This document shows, piece after piece, positions 41,300 to 50,086 of a stretch of DNA of 51,801 nucleotides. Source of the stretch: WJMT01 sp964445575 (GTDB lineage: Bacteria; Acidobacteriota; Aminicenantia; Aminicenantales; Aminicenantaceae); assembly GCA_964445575.1 (NCBI GenBank), contig CAYULB010000010.1, forward strand, positions 1 to 51,801. Direction: 5' to 3'. The notes under the pieces are model-generated. The model searched no databases and was not told where the DNA came from. It worked only from the letters and a program-made list of their open reading frames with translations. The position numbers and the translations under genes were made by a program. How positions within the stretch are numbered: position 1 is the stretch's first letter; every line of letters begins with the position of its first letter.

Positions 41300-42681
41300 C
41301 CTCTCCTCCCTCTGATTCGTCCCCGTCTCATGAATCCATCATAATGTCTCATAACAAGCTGAGCTTCTATCTGCTGCAGAGTATCCATGGCCACACCAAC
41401 CACAATGAGAATAGAAGTTCCTCCAAAATAAAACTGCACATTCAATCCCTGGGTAAACCATTCGGGAAGATTCCTGTCTAAAAAGTTTCCGATGAGAGGA
41501 ATCGGCTGAACCTTAAAGCCAGTGATGAGAATTTCAGGAATAATAGCCACTGCCGCTAGATAAACAGCCCCTACCAAAGTAAGCCTGGAAAGCACCCCAT
41601 CTATATAATCTGATGTGTTTTTTCCAGGACGTATTCCCGGGATAAATCCTCCGTACTTCCGAAGGTTATCAGCCACATCACTAGGATTAAAAATAATCGA
41701 GACATAAAAATAAGTAAAAAATATTATGGAGGCTATGTAGAACAAGTTGTAAAGCGGCATCCCCATGGCAAACTGCTCTGATATACGTTGGAAAAACGGG
41801 ATTTTGATCATCTGAGCTATGGTAGAAGGAATGGTGATGATAGAGGCGGCAAAAATGATTGGGATAACCCCTCCCGTATTCACTCTTAGGGGAAGATGAG
41901 TGCTCTGCCCTCCGTATATCTTTCGTCCAACCACTCTCTTAGCATAAGATACAGGAAGCCTTCTCTGTCCTCTTTCCACAAACACAATCACAGCAACCAC
42001 TGCAATCATCAAAGCAACCAAAAACAGGACCCTTATGGGAGTGAGCTCTCCGGTTCTCAATCCATCAATAATGCTCTGAACCCCTCTTGGGAAACCCACT
42101 ACGATCCCTGCAAAAATGATCAGAGAAATGCCGTTTCCTATCCCTCTTTCAGATATTTGTTCTCCCAACCACATGATGAAAACAGTCCCTGTCGTCAAGG
42201 TCAGTACTGTTAAAAATTTAAATCCCAGGCCCGGATTGGGGACAATGGGAGCTCCGCCAGGGGTTTTTGCGGTTTCTAGAAAAATGCTGATGGCTGTGGA
42301 TTGTATGATGCAGATAATCAGAGTTCCATACCGGGTGTATTGGGTTATCTTCTTCCTTCCCAGTTCACCCTCTTTAGACAGCCGCTCCAGATAAGGCCAA
42401 ACCACTTGTAAAAGCTGGAGAATAATTGAAGCACTGATGTAGGGCATAATTCCCAGTGCAAAAATGGTCATACGCGACATATTCCTTCCGCTAAACAAAT
42501 CCACCATTCCAAGAATGGTCCCTCTTTGTGCCTGCCAGAACTCAGCTAATGCAGTACTGCTTATTCCAGGATTGGGTATCTGAGCCCCAATTCTATAAAC
42601 AGCTAAAATAGCCAAAGTAAACAGAACTCTCCTTCTTAAATCAGGAATACTGAAAATATTTTTTATGCTTTCTAACATCAT
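41296..42681 (-). CDS. secY: Preprotein translocase subunit SecY
   Basis: A 461-residue channel with about ten membrane helices. Recognisable parts are the first helix after RRRVLFTLAILAVYRIG, the plug region, GIMPYISASIILQLL, GVIPIIFAASI, and the cytoplasmic ribosome-contact loops rich in Arg. Start overlaps the rplO stop by four bases. Confidence 0.96.
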   Translation of the reverse strand: MMLESIKNIFSIPDLRRRVLFTLAILAVYRIGAQIPNPGISSTALAEFWQAQRGTILGMVDLFSGRNMSRMTIFALGIMPYISASIILQLLQVVWPYLERLSKEGELGRKKITQYTRYGTLIICIIQSTAISIFLETAKTPGGAPIVPNPGLGFKFLTVLTLTTGTVFIMWLGEQISERGIGNGISLIIFAGIVVGFPRGVQSIIDGLRTGELTPIRVLFLVALMIAVVAVIVFVERGQRRLPVSYAKRVVGRKIYGGQSTHLPLRVNTGGVIPIIFAASIITIPSTIAQMIKIPFFQRISEQFAMGMPLYNLFYIASIIFFTYFYVSIIFNPSDVADNLRKYGGFIPGIRPGKNTSDYIDGVLSRLTLVGAVYLAAVAIIPEILITGFKVQPIPLIGNFLDRNLPEWFTQGLNVQFYFGGTSILIVVGVAMDTLQQIEAQLVMRHYDGFMRRGRIRGRRG

Positions 42682-43124
42682 TCACTTCCGATTAAAACAG
42701 CTTTGCCGCCTGCTTTTTCTATCTTTTTCACAGCGGACTGTGAAAATTTATGGGCGTAAACTGTTTTGGGGCTCTTGATTTCACCCTGTCCCAATATTTT
42801 CACAGGTCGAGATTTCTTTTTTATGATTCCAGCCTCTAAGAGGTCTTTGACTTTAATGGTCTTTTTATTTATTTTAGACAGTTCATCAATATTGACTATA
42901 GAATATTCCTTTCGGAAAATATTGGTGAATCCTCTTTTGGGCAGCCTCCTTACTAAGGGCATCTGACCGCCTTCAAATCCCAGTTTCCTTGAGTATCCAG
43001 ATATAGATTTCTGGCCTTTTGTTCCGCGGCCAGATGTTTTTCCTCTCCCAGAACCGGGGCCGCGGCCTACTCTTTTTCTGTTCTTCCGCGAACCCTTGGC
43101 TGGTTGAAGTTCGTTTAATTTCAT
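42678..43124 (-). CDS. rplO: 50S ribosomal protein L15
   Basis: A 148-residue protein starting MKLNELQPAKGSRKNRKRVG, with the Gly/Arg-rich RGPGSGRGKTSGRGTKGQKS segment and a folded C-terminal half (GEIKSPKTVYAHKFS). Overlaps rpmD and secY by four bases. Confidence 0.96.
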   Translation of the reverse strand: MKLNELQPAKGSRKNRKRVGRGPGSGRGKTSGRGTKGQKSISGYSRKLGFEGGQMPLVRRLPKRGFTNIFRKEYSIVNIDELSKINKKTIKVKDLLEAGIIKKKSRPVKILGQGEIKSPKTVYAHKFSQSAVKKIEKAGGKAVLIGSE

Positions 43125-43363
43125 TTTTCACTCAACTCCTCAACTTGGACTAGATGAGAAACTTTAAATATCATTCCTCTTATTTCCGGACAATCCTTTC
43201 TTATAGCTGTAGAATTAACCTTTCTCAATCCCAATCCCCTCACGATTTCTCTTTGGCTTTGGGGACGTCCCACTAAACTGCGGGCAAGTCTTACTTTTAT
43301 ATTCTTTTCTGGAGATTTGGTTTTTTCTTTTTTGGAAGCTGTGTTTTTATTTTTTACTGCCAT
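43121..43363 (-). CDS. rpmD: 50S ribosomal protein L30 with a Lys-rich N-terminal extension
   Basis: An 80-residue protein: the L30 fold covers residues 22-80 (KVRLARSLVGRPQSQREIVRG), preceded by about 20 Lys/Ser/Thr-rich residues not usual in L30. A shorter start is not obvious, since the only Met is the first. Overlaps rpsE by ten bases. Confidence 0.93.
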   Translation of the reverse strand: MAVKNKNTASKKEKTKSPEKNIKVRLARSLVGRPQSQREIVRGLGLRKVNSTAIRKDCPEIRGMIFKVSHLVQVEELSEK

Positions 43364-43866
43364 ATCGAATCCTCGTCTTTATTTCTAAGTTCGGACAGCT
43401 TCTTAGGGCTTTTCAATCTCTTCAGGGCATTCATAGTGGCATTGGCTACACTCAAAGGATTGTTGCTCCCAACTGATTTGGTCAGCACATCCTTAACCCC
43501 TGCCAATTCCATTATAATTCTCACCGCTCCCCCCGCAATGATCCCTGTTCCCTTAGAAGCGGGCCTTAAAATGACTTCTCCTCCGCAGTGTTCTCCTTTT
43601 ATAAAATGGGGGATGGTTGTCCCTTTCAGGGGCACTTCTATCATATTCTTTTTCGCATCTTGAGCTCCTTTCCTAATCGCAGGAGGAACTTCTCTTGCTT
43701 TTCCTTTTCCTATCCCTACGAGGCCTTTTTCATTTCCTACCGCAACGAGAGCTGAAAAGCTTAAATTTTTCCCTCCTTTGACCACTTTCATGGTCCTGCG
43801 GATAGAAATGACCTGGTCTTGAAGTTCTTCTTCAGCTTCTTCTTTTCTTAATTCGTCTTGATCCAC
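43354..43866 (-). CDS. rpsE: 30S ribosomal protein S5
   Basis: A 170-residue protein: acidic N-terminal 20 residues, double-stranded-RNA-binding fold (VVKGGKNLSFSALVAVGNEKGLVG), then KGTGIIAGGAVRIIMELAG and the conserved end. A role in translation accuracy is known for the family. AAGGAGG precedes the ATG. Confidence 0.96.
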   Translation of the reverse strand: MDQDELRKEEAEEELQDQVISIRRTMKVVKGGKNLSFSALVAVGNEKGLVGIGKGKAREVPPAIRKGAQDAKKNMIEVPLKGTTIPHFIKGEHCGGEVILRPASKGTGIIAGGAVRIIMELAGVKDVLTKSVGSNNPLSVANATMNALKRLKSPKKLSELRNKDEDSIWQ

Positions 43867-43889
43867 GCTTTTTCCTCCTTAAAGGAAAC

Positions 43890-44264
43890 TCAAAACTTAA
43901 TCCCTGACTTTCTTAAAGACTCAGCCAGGGCTTGAATCCTTCCTTGATAAGGGTAACAGCCCCTATCAAACACAATTTCCTTTATTTTCTTTTTTTTCAG
44001 TCTCTCAGCCATTCTTTCGCCAAGAGCTTGGGAAGCTTTAATATTTTTGGTATTTTCTTTTTTTCCACGAAATTCCTTTTCCAATGTAGAAGCAGATGCC
44101 AGCACAATCCCGTTGATATCATCCACAGCTTGAACATAGATGTACCGATTGCTGCGGCTGACATTAAGCCGTGGCTTTTCCGCAGTCCCGTTGATCTTTT
44201 TTCTGACTCTTTTTCTGATTCTCTGTTTAGCTAGTTTCTTTTTATAAACTTTGTTTTTATACAC
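43890..44264 (-). CDS. rplR: 50S ribosomal protein L18
   Basis: A 124-residue 5S rRNA-binding protein with PRLNVSRSNRYIYVQ and the C-terminal VFDRGCYPYQGRIQALAESLR signature. A basic N-terminus, normal length. Overlaps rplF by eight bases. Confidence 0.96.
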   Translation of the reverse strand: MYKNKVYKKKLAKQRIRKRVRKKINGTAEKPRLNVSRSNRYIYVQAVDDINGIVLASASTLEKEFRGKKENTKNIKASQALGERMAERLKKKKIKEIVFDRGCYPYQGRIQALAESLRKSGIKF

Positions 44265-44808
44265 CGGTTGCTCCTACTCCTGCTTTTCTCTCTTTCTTTA
44301 TCAGCCTCTCTCCTGAATAACGGATTCCTTTGAGCTTATAAGTGTCAGGCTTCCTGAAATTTTTTATTTTCTGAGCTTCCTGGCCTACCCTTTGTTTGTT
44401 GATACCTTTAACAATGATTGTATTTGGATTCTCCAGCTCTATTTCAATATCTGAGGGAATATCATAAATGACTGGCTTGGAGTAACCTAGATTCAACTCC
44501 AGTCTGTTTTTTTGCATCTTGGCTCTAAACCCCACTCCCACTATCTCTAACTTTTTGGAGAATCCTTCTGTAACTCCCTTGAGTGCGTTGGCGGCCAGAC
44601 TCCGAGAAAGGCCGTGAAAAGAAGCTGTTTGTTTATCATTGTTTTTGGTTTCAAAAGTCAAAACATTATCCTTAACCTTGGCTTCTACGCCTTTGAAAAG
44701 CGGGGACTCGTTTTTTCCTTTAGGCCCCTGAAACTCGATTCTATCAGAATGCACTTCTGCTTTCACATTTTCGGGAATTTTAATTGGCCTCTTTCCCACT
44801 CTAGACAT
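44257..44808 (-). CDS. rplF: 50S ribosomal protein L6
   Basis: A 183-residue protein with two related folds, beginning MSRVGKRPIKIPENV and ending with KPDTYKLKGIRYSGE then a Lys/Gly-rich tail, the L6 hallmark that contacts 23S rRNA near the factor-binding site. The ATG follows an AAGGAA-type site. Confidence 0.96.
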   Translation of the reverse strand: MSRVGKRPIKIPENVKAEVHSDRIEFQGPKGKNESPLFKGVEAKVKDNVLTFETKNNDKQTASFHGLSRSLAANALKGVTEGFSKKLEIVGVGFRAKMQKNRLELNLGYSKPVIYDIPSDIEIELENPNTIIVKGINKQRVGQEAQKIKNFRKPDTYKLKGIRYSGERLIKKERKAGVGATGV

Positions 44809-44833
44809 TTTTACCTTCCTTTGTTCCTTATTC

Positions 44834-45232
44834 TTACCAGATCTGACATAAAACCTCCCCTCCTAATCCCAGTTCTTTGCATTTTTTCCCAGTATAAACA
44901 CCTTGAGAGGTTGAAATGATGACCACTCCCAAGCCATCCAAGACTTTGGGGATGCTGTCTTTTTTGCAATAGATACGACAGCCCGGTTTGCTCACTCTTG
45001 CCAGACCTGAAATGGCGTTCTCTTTGTCTTGTGTGTACTTCAAAAACACCTTTAAAATTCCCTGTTTTTTATCATCCACAACTTTAAAATTTCTTATATA
45101 GCCTTCTTCTTTTAAAATTTTGGCTATAGCGGCTTTCATTTTAGATGAAGGGATGTCAACCTCTTTCTTTCTTACCATTCCAGCATTTTTTATTCTTGTT
45201 AGCATGTCTGCAATTGGATCTGTTAAGGTCAT
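44834..45232 (-). CDS. rpsH: 30S ribosomal protein S8
   Basis: A 132-residue protein starting MTLTDPIADMLTRIKNA and ending in ISTSQGVYTGKKCKELGLGGEVLCQIW. In E. coli S8 represses the spc operon by binding upstream of rplE; I did not find that site by eye here. Confidence 0.96.
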   Translation of the reverse strand: MTLTDPIADMLTRIKNAGMVRKKEVDIPSSKMKAAIAKILKEEGYIRNFKVVDDKKQGILKVFLKYTQDKENAISGLARVSKPGCRIYCKKDSIPKVLDGLGVVIISTSQGVYTGKKCKELGLGGEVLCQIW

Positions 45233-45253
45233 TTAATCTACCTCACTTTACTT

Positions 45254-45439
45254 CTACCAAGATGCCTTTGTCACTCCAGGAATTTCACCTTTTAAGGCAA
45301 GCTCCCTGAAGCACAATCGGCAAAGGTCGAATTTTCTGAGATAACCTTTTGGTCGGCCACAAATCCGACATCGGTTTTTATATCTCACTCTGTATTTTGG
45401 CTTTTTTCTATGTTTCGCGATAGATGATTGTCTAGCCAC
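45254..45439 (-). CDS. rpsZ: 30S ribosomal protein S14, type Z (zinc-binding)
   Basis: A 61-residue short S14 with CRICGRPKGYLRKFDLCRLC: two CxxC pairs bind zinc. This length and motif mark the zinc (C+) form, not the long 101-residue form. Located between rplE and rpsH as in most bacteria. Confidence 0.96.
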   Translation of the reverse strand: MARQSSIAKHRKKPKYRVRYKNRCRICGRPKGYLRKFDLCRLCFRELALKGEIPGVTKASW

Positions 45440-45452
45440 TTTCTCCTTCCTT

Positions 45453-45995
45453 TTATTCTTCGCTAAATGGCATCCCTAATTTTTTTAATAGAATATAACC
45501 TTCTCGGTCATTTTCACCAGAGGTCACGAATGTTATGTTCATGCCTCTTGTCTTATCTACTTTGGTATAATCTATTTCAGGGAATACCAATTGATCTTTG
45601 ATCCCTAGTGTATAGTTTCCCTTCCCATCAAAAGAACGGGCGGAAACACCTCTAAAATCTCTAACCCTTGGAAGCACAATATTCATTAAACGGTCGATAA
45701 ATTCATACATCCTGCTTTTTCGCAAAGTAACATAGCAGGCAATGGGTTTTCCTTTCCTTAATTTAAAAGTAGATATGGATTTTTTGGCTCTTCCAATGGC
45801 AGGCCACTGCCCAGTGATCAAGCTCAGTTCTTTTTGAGCTTGATCCAAAATCTTAATGTTATCCAAAGCTTCTCCCACTCCCATATTGATAACAACTCTT
45901 TCCACCCTTGGTACAGCCAGAGGATTATTTAAAGAAAGCTCCTTCATCAGCTCAGGAACAATATCTTTTTCAAATTTTTCCTTTAACCTGCTCAT
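45453..45995 (-). CDS. rplE: 50S ribosomal protein L5
   Basis: A 180-residue 5S rRNA-binding protein with VPRVERVVINMGVGEA, GRAKKSISTFKLRKG, YEFIDRLMNIVLPRVRDFRG and GNYTLGIKDQLVFPEI. Normal length and place; two bases after the rplX stop. Confidence 0.96.
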   Translation of the reverse strand: MSRLKEKFEKDIVPELMKELSLNNPLAVPRVERVVINMGVGEALDNIKILDQAQKELSLITGQWPAIGRAKKSISTFKLRKGKPIACYVTLRKSRMYEFIDRLMNIVLPRVRDFRGVSARSFDGKGNYTLGIKDQLVFPEIDYTKVDKTRGMNITFVTSGENDREGYILLKKLGMPFSEE

Positions 45996-45997
45996 GT

Positions 45998-46339
45998 TTA
46001 TCCTCTTTCTGTCTTTTCTAATGTCATGTCACACTTACTGCACACTCTGACCTTAGAACCGTCTTCCAATTTTTTTGACCTCACCCTCACTCCCTGTCCA
46101 CATTCCTGACAATAAATCTTGACATTAGAAACATGGATGGGCGCTTCTTTCTCCATGATTCCTCCCTGAATATTCTTGCTTTGGTCTTGCCGAATAAATT
46201 CTTTGGCAAAATTAAGCTTCTCTACAATGACCCTTCTTTTTTCAGGGACGACTTTCAGGACTTTACCTGTTTTTCCTTTGTCCTTTCCTGTTATGACAAT
46301 AACATGGTCATTCTTTCTAATGTTAAGCTTGTTCATCAT
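45998..46339 (-). CDS. rplX: 50S ribosomal protein L24 with zinc ribbon
   Basis: A 113-residue protein: KOW motif at the start (VIVITGKDKGKTGKVLKV), then two CxxC pairs, CQEC and CSKC, in the C-terminal part. This likely zinc ribbon is absent from E. coli L24 but known in various thermophiles and anaerobes. Two consecutive ATG codons begin the frame; the first overlaps the rplN stop. Confidence 0.95.
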   Translation of the reverse strand: MMNKLNIRKNDHVIVITGKDKGKTGKVLKVVPEKRRVIVEKLNFAKEFIRQDQSKNIQGGIMEKEAPIHVSNVKIYCQECGQGVRVRSKKLEDGSKVRVCSKCDMTLEKTERG

Positions 46340-46704
46340 ACTACCTCCGGGGCAAGAGAAATAATCTTCATGAAATTTTTTTCTCTGAGCTCTCTCCCTA
46401 CAGGACCAAAAACTCGAGTCCCTACTGGTTCACCCTGGACATTTATAATAACAGCCGCATTCTCATCAAATCGGATATAAGAACCGTCTTTCCTTCTCAA
46501 TTCTTTTTTTGCTCTTACAATCACAGCTCTGACAATCTTTCCCTTGGGAATCTCACTTTCTGGCTGAGCTTCCTTTACTGAAGCTGAGATAATATCCCCA
46601 ATGGTGGCGTTCTTTCCAACCCCTCCTCCTAAGGGAGTGATACACAATATTCTTCTCACACCTGAATTATCAGCCACGATGAGTTTTGTCTCTGAGCGTA
46701 TCAT
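46336..46704 (-). CDS. rplN: 50S ribosomal protein L14
   Basis: A 122-residue protein, among the most conserved ribosomal proteins, with ADNSGVRRILCITPLGG and the RFDENAAVIINVQGEPVGTRVFGPV block. It forms an intersubunit bridge. Overlaps rplX by four bases. Confidence 0.97.
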   Translation of the reverse strand: MIRSETKLIVADNSGVRRILCITPLGGGVGKNATIGDIISASVKEAQPESEIPKGKIVRAVIVRAKKELRRKDGSYIRFDENAAVIINVQGEPVGTRVFGPVGRELREKNFMKIISLAPEVV

Positions 46705-46709
46705 CTTTT

Positions 46710-47009
46710 TTATTCCTTGACTTCATTTTGTTTGGTTTTATCACCGGGAGCTAAATCTATGATTTCTTTGACTCTCCATCTTTTTCTTTTACTGAGAGGT
46801 CTGGTTTCTATAATCTTCACTACATCTCCCAACTTACATTTTTCATATTCGTCATGGGCAAAATAACTTTTTACTTTTTTTATAACTTTTTTATACAGTG
46901 GATGTCTGACTTGACGCTCAATTTTGACTTTAACAGTCTTTTTCATGGTATTACCTACCACAACCCCAATCATTTCTTTTTTTCTGCTTTTATCTTTGGT
47001 ATCACTCAT
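46710..47009 (-). CDS. rpsQ: 30S ribosomal protein S17
   Basis: A 99-residue OB-fold protein binding 16S rRNA, with GVVVGNTMKKTVKVKIER, KSYFAHDE and GDVVKIIETRPLSKRKRW. About ten extra residues at each end relative to E. coli. Overlaps rpmC by eight bases. Confidence 0.95.
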   Translation of the reverse strand: MSDTKDKSRKKEMIGVVVGNTMKKTVKVKIERQVRHPLYKKVIKKVKSYFAHDEYEKCKLGDVVKIIETRPLSKRKRWRVKEIIDLAPGDKTKQNEVKE

Positions 47010-47208
47010 TCTCTTTGCTTCCTCTTTTCTTTTCTGTAAGTATGGTGTTTACTCTCGCCAAATCCTTCTTAACAGACTGGACCTTTTTGACATCTTCAAG
47101 CTGTCCCATAGACTGCTGAAACCGCAGTTTAAAAAGCTGATCTTCCAATTCGCTCTTTTTATTCTCCAATTCCTGTTCAGACATTTCTCTTATTTCTTGT
47201 GCTTTCAT
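47002..47208 (-). CDS. rpmC: 50S ribosomal protein L29
   Basis: A 68-residue two-helix protein at the tunnel exit, with LENKKSELEDQLFKLRFQQSMGQLED and VKKDLARVNTILTEK. Overlaps rplP by four bases. Confidence 0.95.
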   Translation of the reverse strand: MKAQEIREMSEQELENKKSELEDQLFKLRFQQSMGQLEDVKKVQSVKKDLARVNTILTEKKRGSKENE

Positions 47209-47627
47209 TTTAATTCCCTGCTATCTCGAGATACAAATCGAGTCTTTATTGGAAGCTTATTATCAGCCCTTCTCATTGCCTCTCTCGCTGTTTTTTCTTC
47301 GACTCCACTGAGTTCATAAATCATTCGGCCCGGCTTGATAACATCCACCCAAAACTCAGGGTCTCCTTTGCCTTTTCCCATCCTAACTTCTGTTGGCTTT
47401 TTTGTCACTGGTTTCCAAGGGAAAACCCGGATCCAAAGCTTTCCTTTCCTTCTAAGATAACGGCCTATAGCTATTCTTCCTGCCTCGATCTGTCTTGAAG
47501 TTAACCAGCACGGCTCAAGAGCCTGAAGTCCAAACTGACCAAATGACAACTTTCCTCCACGGATGGCCTTTCCCTTCATCCTTCCTCTTTGTTGCTTTCG
47601 GTGTTTAACTTTGCTTGGCATTAACAC
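47205..47627 (-). CDS. rplP: 50S ribosomal protein L16
   Basis: A 140-residue protein near the peptidyl transferase centre. GTG 47627 is supported by AGGAG eight bases upstream and by the usual MLMP start; the following ATG has poorer spacing. Landmarks: FGQFGLQALEPCWLTSRQIEAGR and PVTKKPTEVRMGKGKG. Confidence 0.96.
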   Translation of the reverse strand: MLMPSKVKHRKQQRGRMKGKAIRGGKLSFGQFGLQALEPCWLTSRQIEAGRIAIGRYLRRKGKLWIRVFPWKPVTKKPTEVRMGKGKGDPEFWVDVIKPGRMIYELSGVEEKTAREAMRRADNKLPIKTRFVSRDSRELK

Positions 47628-47629
47628 GA

Positions 47630-48298
47630 TTAAATCTCCTCGATCTCATCAGTTCGGGAGGTCATTTTTTCTTTTTCCTTATCTGAATTGTAAATCCACA
47701 CCTTAATCCCAATATTTCCATAGGTGGTGTGGGCTTCTGTAAAGCCATAATCAATATCTGCCTTCAACGTCTGAAGTTTCAACTGTCCTTTTAAGTACCA
47801 CTCGGAACGGGCTATTTCGACTCCTCCCAGTCTTCCGGAACACATGACTTTAATTCCCTTAGATCCCATCTTTAACGCCACATTAACGGCTCTCCGCATT
47901 GCTCTTCGGTAAGCTATTCTTTTTTCTAATTGTAAAGCAATTCCCTGGGCAACTAAGATGGCATTTAATTCAGGCTTTTCCACTTCCCTGATATCTATAT
48001 ACACCTCTTTTTTTGTAATGTCCTGAAGGCGGTTCTTTAAATTTTCTATTTCTCTTCCGCCTCTCCCTATTACGATCCCAGGTCGTGCCGTGTAAACGAT
48101 GATCCTGATTTTAGGGCCAATCCTCTCCACATTGACTTCAGATATTCCTGCATGGCTGTACTGATCTCGGACTATTTTTTTCAACTCTAAATCTTCATGC
48201 AGCAGACGTTTATATTCTTCTCCGCTAGAAAACCATTTAGAGCTCCAGTCTTTATTAAAGCCTAACCTGAAACCATAAGGATGTGTTTTTTGGCCCAC
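47630..48298 (-). CDS. rpsC: 30S ribosomal protein S3
   Basis: A 222-residue protein at the mRNA entry channel. It has MGQKTHPYGFRLG, a KH domain with GRGGREIENLKNRL, and the C-terminal RRAMRRAVNVALKMGSKGIKV and CSGRLGGVEIARSEW. Slightly short at the C-terminus compared with E. coli. Confidence 0.96.
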   Translation of the reverse strand: MGQKTHPYGFRLGFNKDWSSKWFSSGEEYKRLLHEDLELKKIVRDQYSHAGISEVNVERIGPKIRIIVYTARPGIVIGRGGREIENLKNRLQDITKKEVYIDIREVEKPELNAILVAQGIALQLEKRIAYRRAMRRAVNVALKMGSKGIKVMCSGRLGGVEIARSEWYLKGQLKLQTLKADIDYGFTEAHTTYGNIGIKVWIYNSDKEKEKMTSRTDEIEEI

Positions 48299-48300
48299 TT

Positions 48301-48663
48301 TTATCTCCCTTTCCTTTCTTCTAAAAACATATGTATATGACTCGTCCTTTTAAGTATCCTGACTGCCCTTCCCATTGCTGCAGCTCTGAATCGTTTCCAT
48401 GTAGGTCCCTGGTTGACATAGAGCTCTCCAATATAAAGGTCATCCACATCCGCTTCAGGCCTTTTCTGCTGAGCATTGGCAATGGCTGATCGAAGTAATT
48501 TCTCTAGGATTGAGCTGATTTTCTTTTTCTTAGAAAACTTCAGTATAGTTAAGGCTTCTCCTACGTATCTATCTTTGATAAGATTCGCAACCAGACGGCA
48601 CTTCCTCGGAGAAATCCTTACATATTTAACGGCTGCCTTAGAAATGATATCTTGTTCTTTCAT
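48301..48663 (-). CDS. rplV: 50S ribosomal protein L22
   Basis: A 120-residue protein lining the exit tunnel, with AVAKYVRISPRKCRL-like AAVKYVRISPRKCRLV at the start, SAIANAQ, and the beta-hairpin region PTWKRFRAAAMGRAVRILKRTSHI. Two bases from rpsC. Confidence 0.96.
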   Translation of the reverse strand: MKEQDIISKAAVKYVRISPRKCRLVANLIKDRYVGEALTILKFSKKKKISSILEKLLRSAIANAQQKRPEADVDDLYIGELYVNQGPTWKRFRAAAMGRAVRILKRTSHIHMFLEERKGR

Positions 48664-48664
48664 T

Positions 48665-48955
48665 TTATTTCTTAATCTTTATTGCCCGGGCTGCTTTAGA
48701 TGTATGTCCCTTAAATGTGCGGGTAGGAGAAAATTCTCCTAATTTATGACCGACCATATTTTCCGTAATAAACACCGGGATAAACTTCTTTCCGTTATGA
48801 ACACCTATAGTAAACCCAACCATTTCTGGAATAATGGTTGAACGTCTTGAATAAGTCTTAATGACCTTTTTCTTGTCTTTTGCAGTGTCGATTGACTCAA
48901 TCTTCTTTAAGAGAGACTCATCAACAAAAGGTCCTTTTTTTAGCGACCTGCTCAT
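48665..48955 (-). CDS. rpsS: 30S ribosomal protein S19
   Basis: A 96-residue head protein, MSRSLKKGPFVDESLL to GEFSPTRTFKGHTSK, normal length. One base separates it from rplV, two from rplB. Confidence 0.96.
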   Translation of the reverse strand: MSRSLKKGPFVDESLLKKIESIDTAKDKKKVIKTYSRRSTIIPEMVGFTIGVHNGKKFIPVFITENMVGHKLGEFSPTRTFKGHTSKAARAIKIKK

Positions 48956-48957
48956 TG

Positions 48958-49785
48958 TTATCGACTCCTTCTCCTCACTATAAACTTTTGAGTTCTTTTG
49001 TTCCGTCTTGTTCTATACCCCTTGGTAGGTTGCCCAGTGGGCGAAACCGGATTGCGTCCTCCCTTGGACTTTCCTTCACCCCCGCCATGAGGATGGTCTA
49101 TAGGATTCATAGCCGACCCTCTTACATGGGGTCTCCTTCCTAAATTTCTCTTCCTTCCTGCTTTCCCCAAGGATATATTTTGGTGGTCAGGATTGCTGAC
49201 CTCTCCAATAGTGGCTCGGCAGTCTAAATGTATCTTTCTTATTTCTGAAGAGGGAAGCCTGACCTGGGCATAATCTCCTTCTTTGGCCAAGATCTGAGTT
49301 CCTGAACCCGCGGACTTGGCTATCTGTCCCCCTTTCCCTCTTCTCAATTCTACATTGTGAATGATCATCCCCAGAGGTATATTTCTAAGGGGCATGGCAT
49401 TTCCTGGTAAAATATCAACCTGCTTATCATCAGAAACAATTGTTTGTCCTACTTTTAAACCTCGGGGAGTAAGAATATACCTCCTCTCCCCATCTTTATA
49501 CTTTATCAATGAAATAAAAGCTGACCGGTTGGGGTCATATTCAATAGTCTCAACCACGCCGGGGATGCCTTTTTTGTCTCTCTTGAAATCAATGATCCGG
49601 TACAAACGTTTATTTCCACCTCCCCGATGCCGCACAGAGATATGTCCTCTGGAATTTCTCCCTCCGTTTTTCTTAAGCGGTTCTACCAAAGGCTTGTAGG
49701 GTTCATTTTTGGTTAAATCATCATACACAATTCCTGTTCTGTGGCGAAGACCCGGAGATGTTGGATTGTATTTCTTTATACTCAT
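48958..49785 (-). CDS. rplB: 50S ribosomal protein L2
   Basis: A 275-residue protein needed for peptidyl transferase assembly, with the conserved His in GSAMNPIDHPHGGGEG and a basic C-terminus. ATG 49785 follows the rplW stop by one base, has GAGG about nine bases upstream, and gives the usual MSIKKYNPTSPG start; a TTG at 49800 is inside rplW and unlikely. Confidence 0.96.
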   Translation of the reverse strand: MSIKKYNPTSPGLRHRTGIVYDDLTKNEPYKPLVEPLKKNGGRNSRGHISVRHRGGGNKRLYRIIDFKRDKKGIPGVVETIEYDPNRSAFISLIKYKDGERRYILTPRGLKVGQTIVSDDKQVDILPGNAMPLRNIPLGMIIHNVELRRGKGGQIAKSAGSGTQILAKEGDYAQVRLPSSEIRKIHLDCRATIGEVSNPDHQNISLGKAGRKRNLGRRPHVRGSAMNPIDHPHGGGEGKSKGGRNPVSPTGQPTKGYRTRRNKRTQKFIVRRRSR

Positions 49786-49786
49786 T

Positions 49787-50086
49787 TTATACCGCCTCAA
49801 AATATTCGATCATCTTTTCTCCCTCTTTTAGGGTCACGTAAGCCTTTTTCCAGTTTTTGGTTCTTCCTATATTCCTCCCCATCCGTCTGGTCTTGCCTTT
49901 CTTCTTGACTGTTCTCACACTTTTGACTTTGACGTCGAATAATTTTTCTACTGCTTCTTTGATTTCTATTTTATTCGCTTTAGGGGCAACTTCAAAACAG
50001 ATATCTCTGTTTTTGTCTTTCAACCATGTGCTCTTCTCTGTTATAACCGGTTTTATTATGACTTCATAAGGATTTTCAACGCTCAT
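49787..50086 (-). CDS. rplW: 50S ribosomal protein L23
   Basis: A 99-residue protein at the tunnel exit where trigger factor and SRP dock, with VIIKPVITEKSTWLKD, ANKIEIKEAVEKLFDVKV and RRMGRNIGRTKNWKKAYVTL. Overlaps rplD by four bases. Confidence 0.95.
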   Translation of the reverse strand: MSVENPYEVIIKPVITEKSTWLKDKNRDICFEVAPKANKIEIKEAVEKLFDVKVKSVRTVKKKGKTRRMGRNIGRTKNWKKAYVTLKEGEKMIEYFEAV

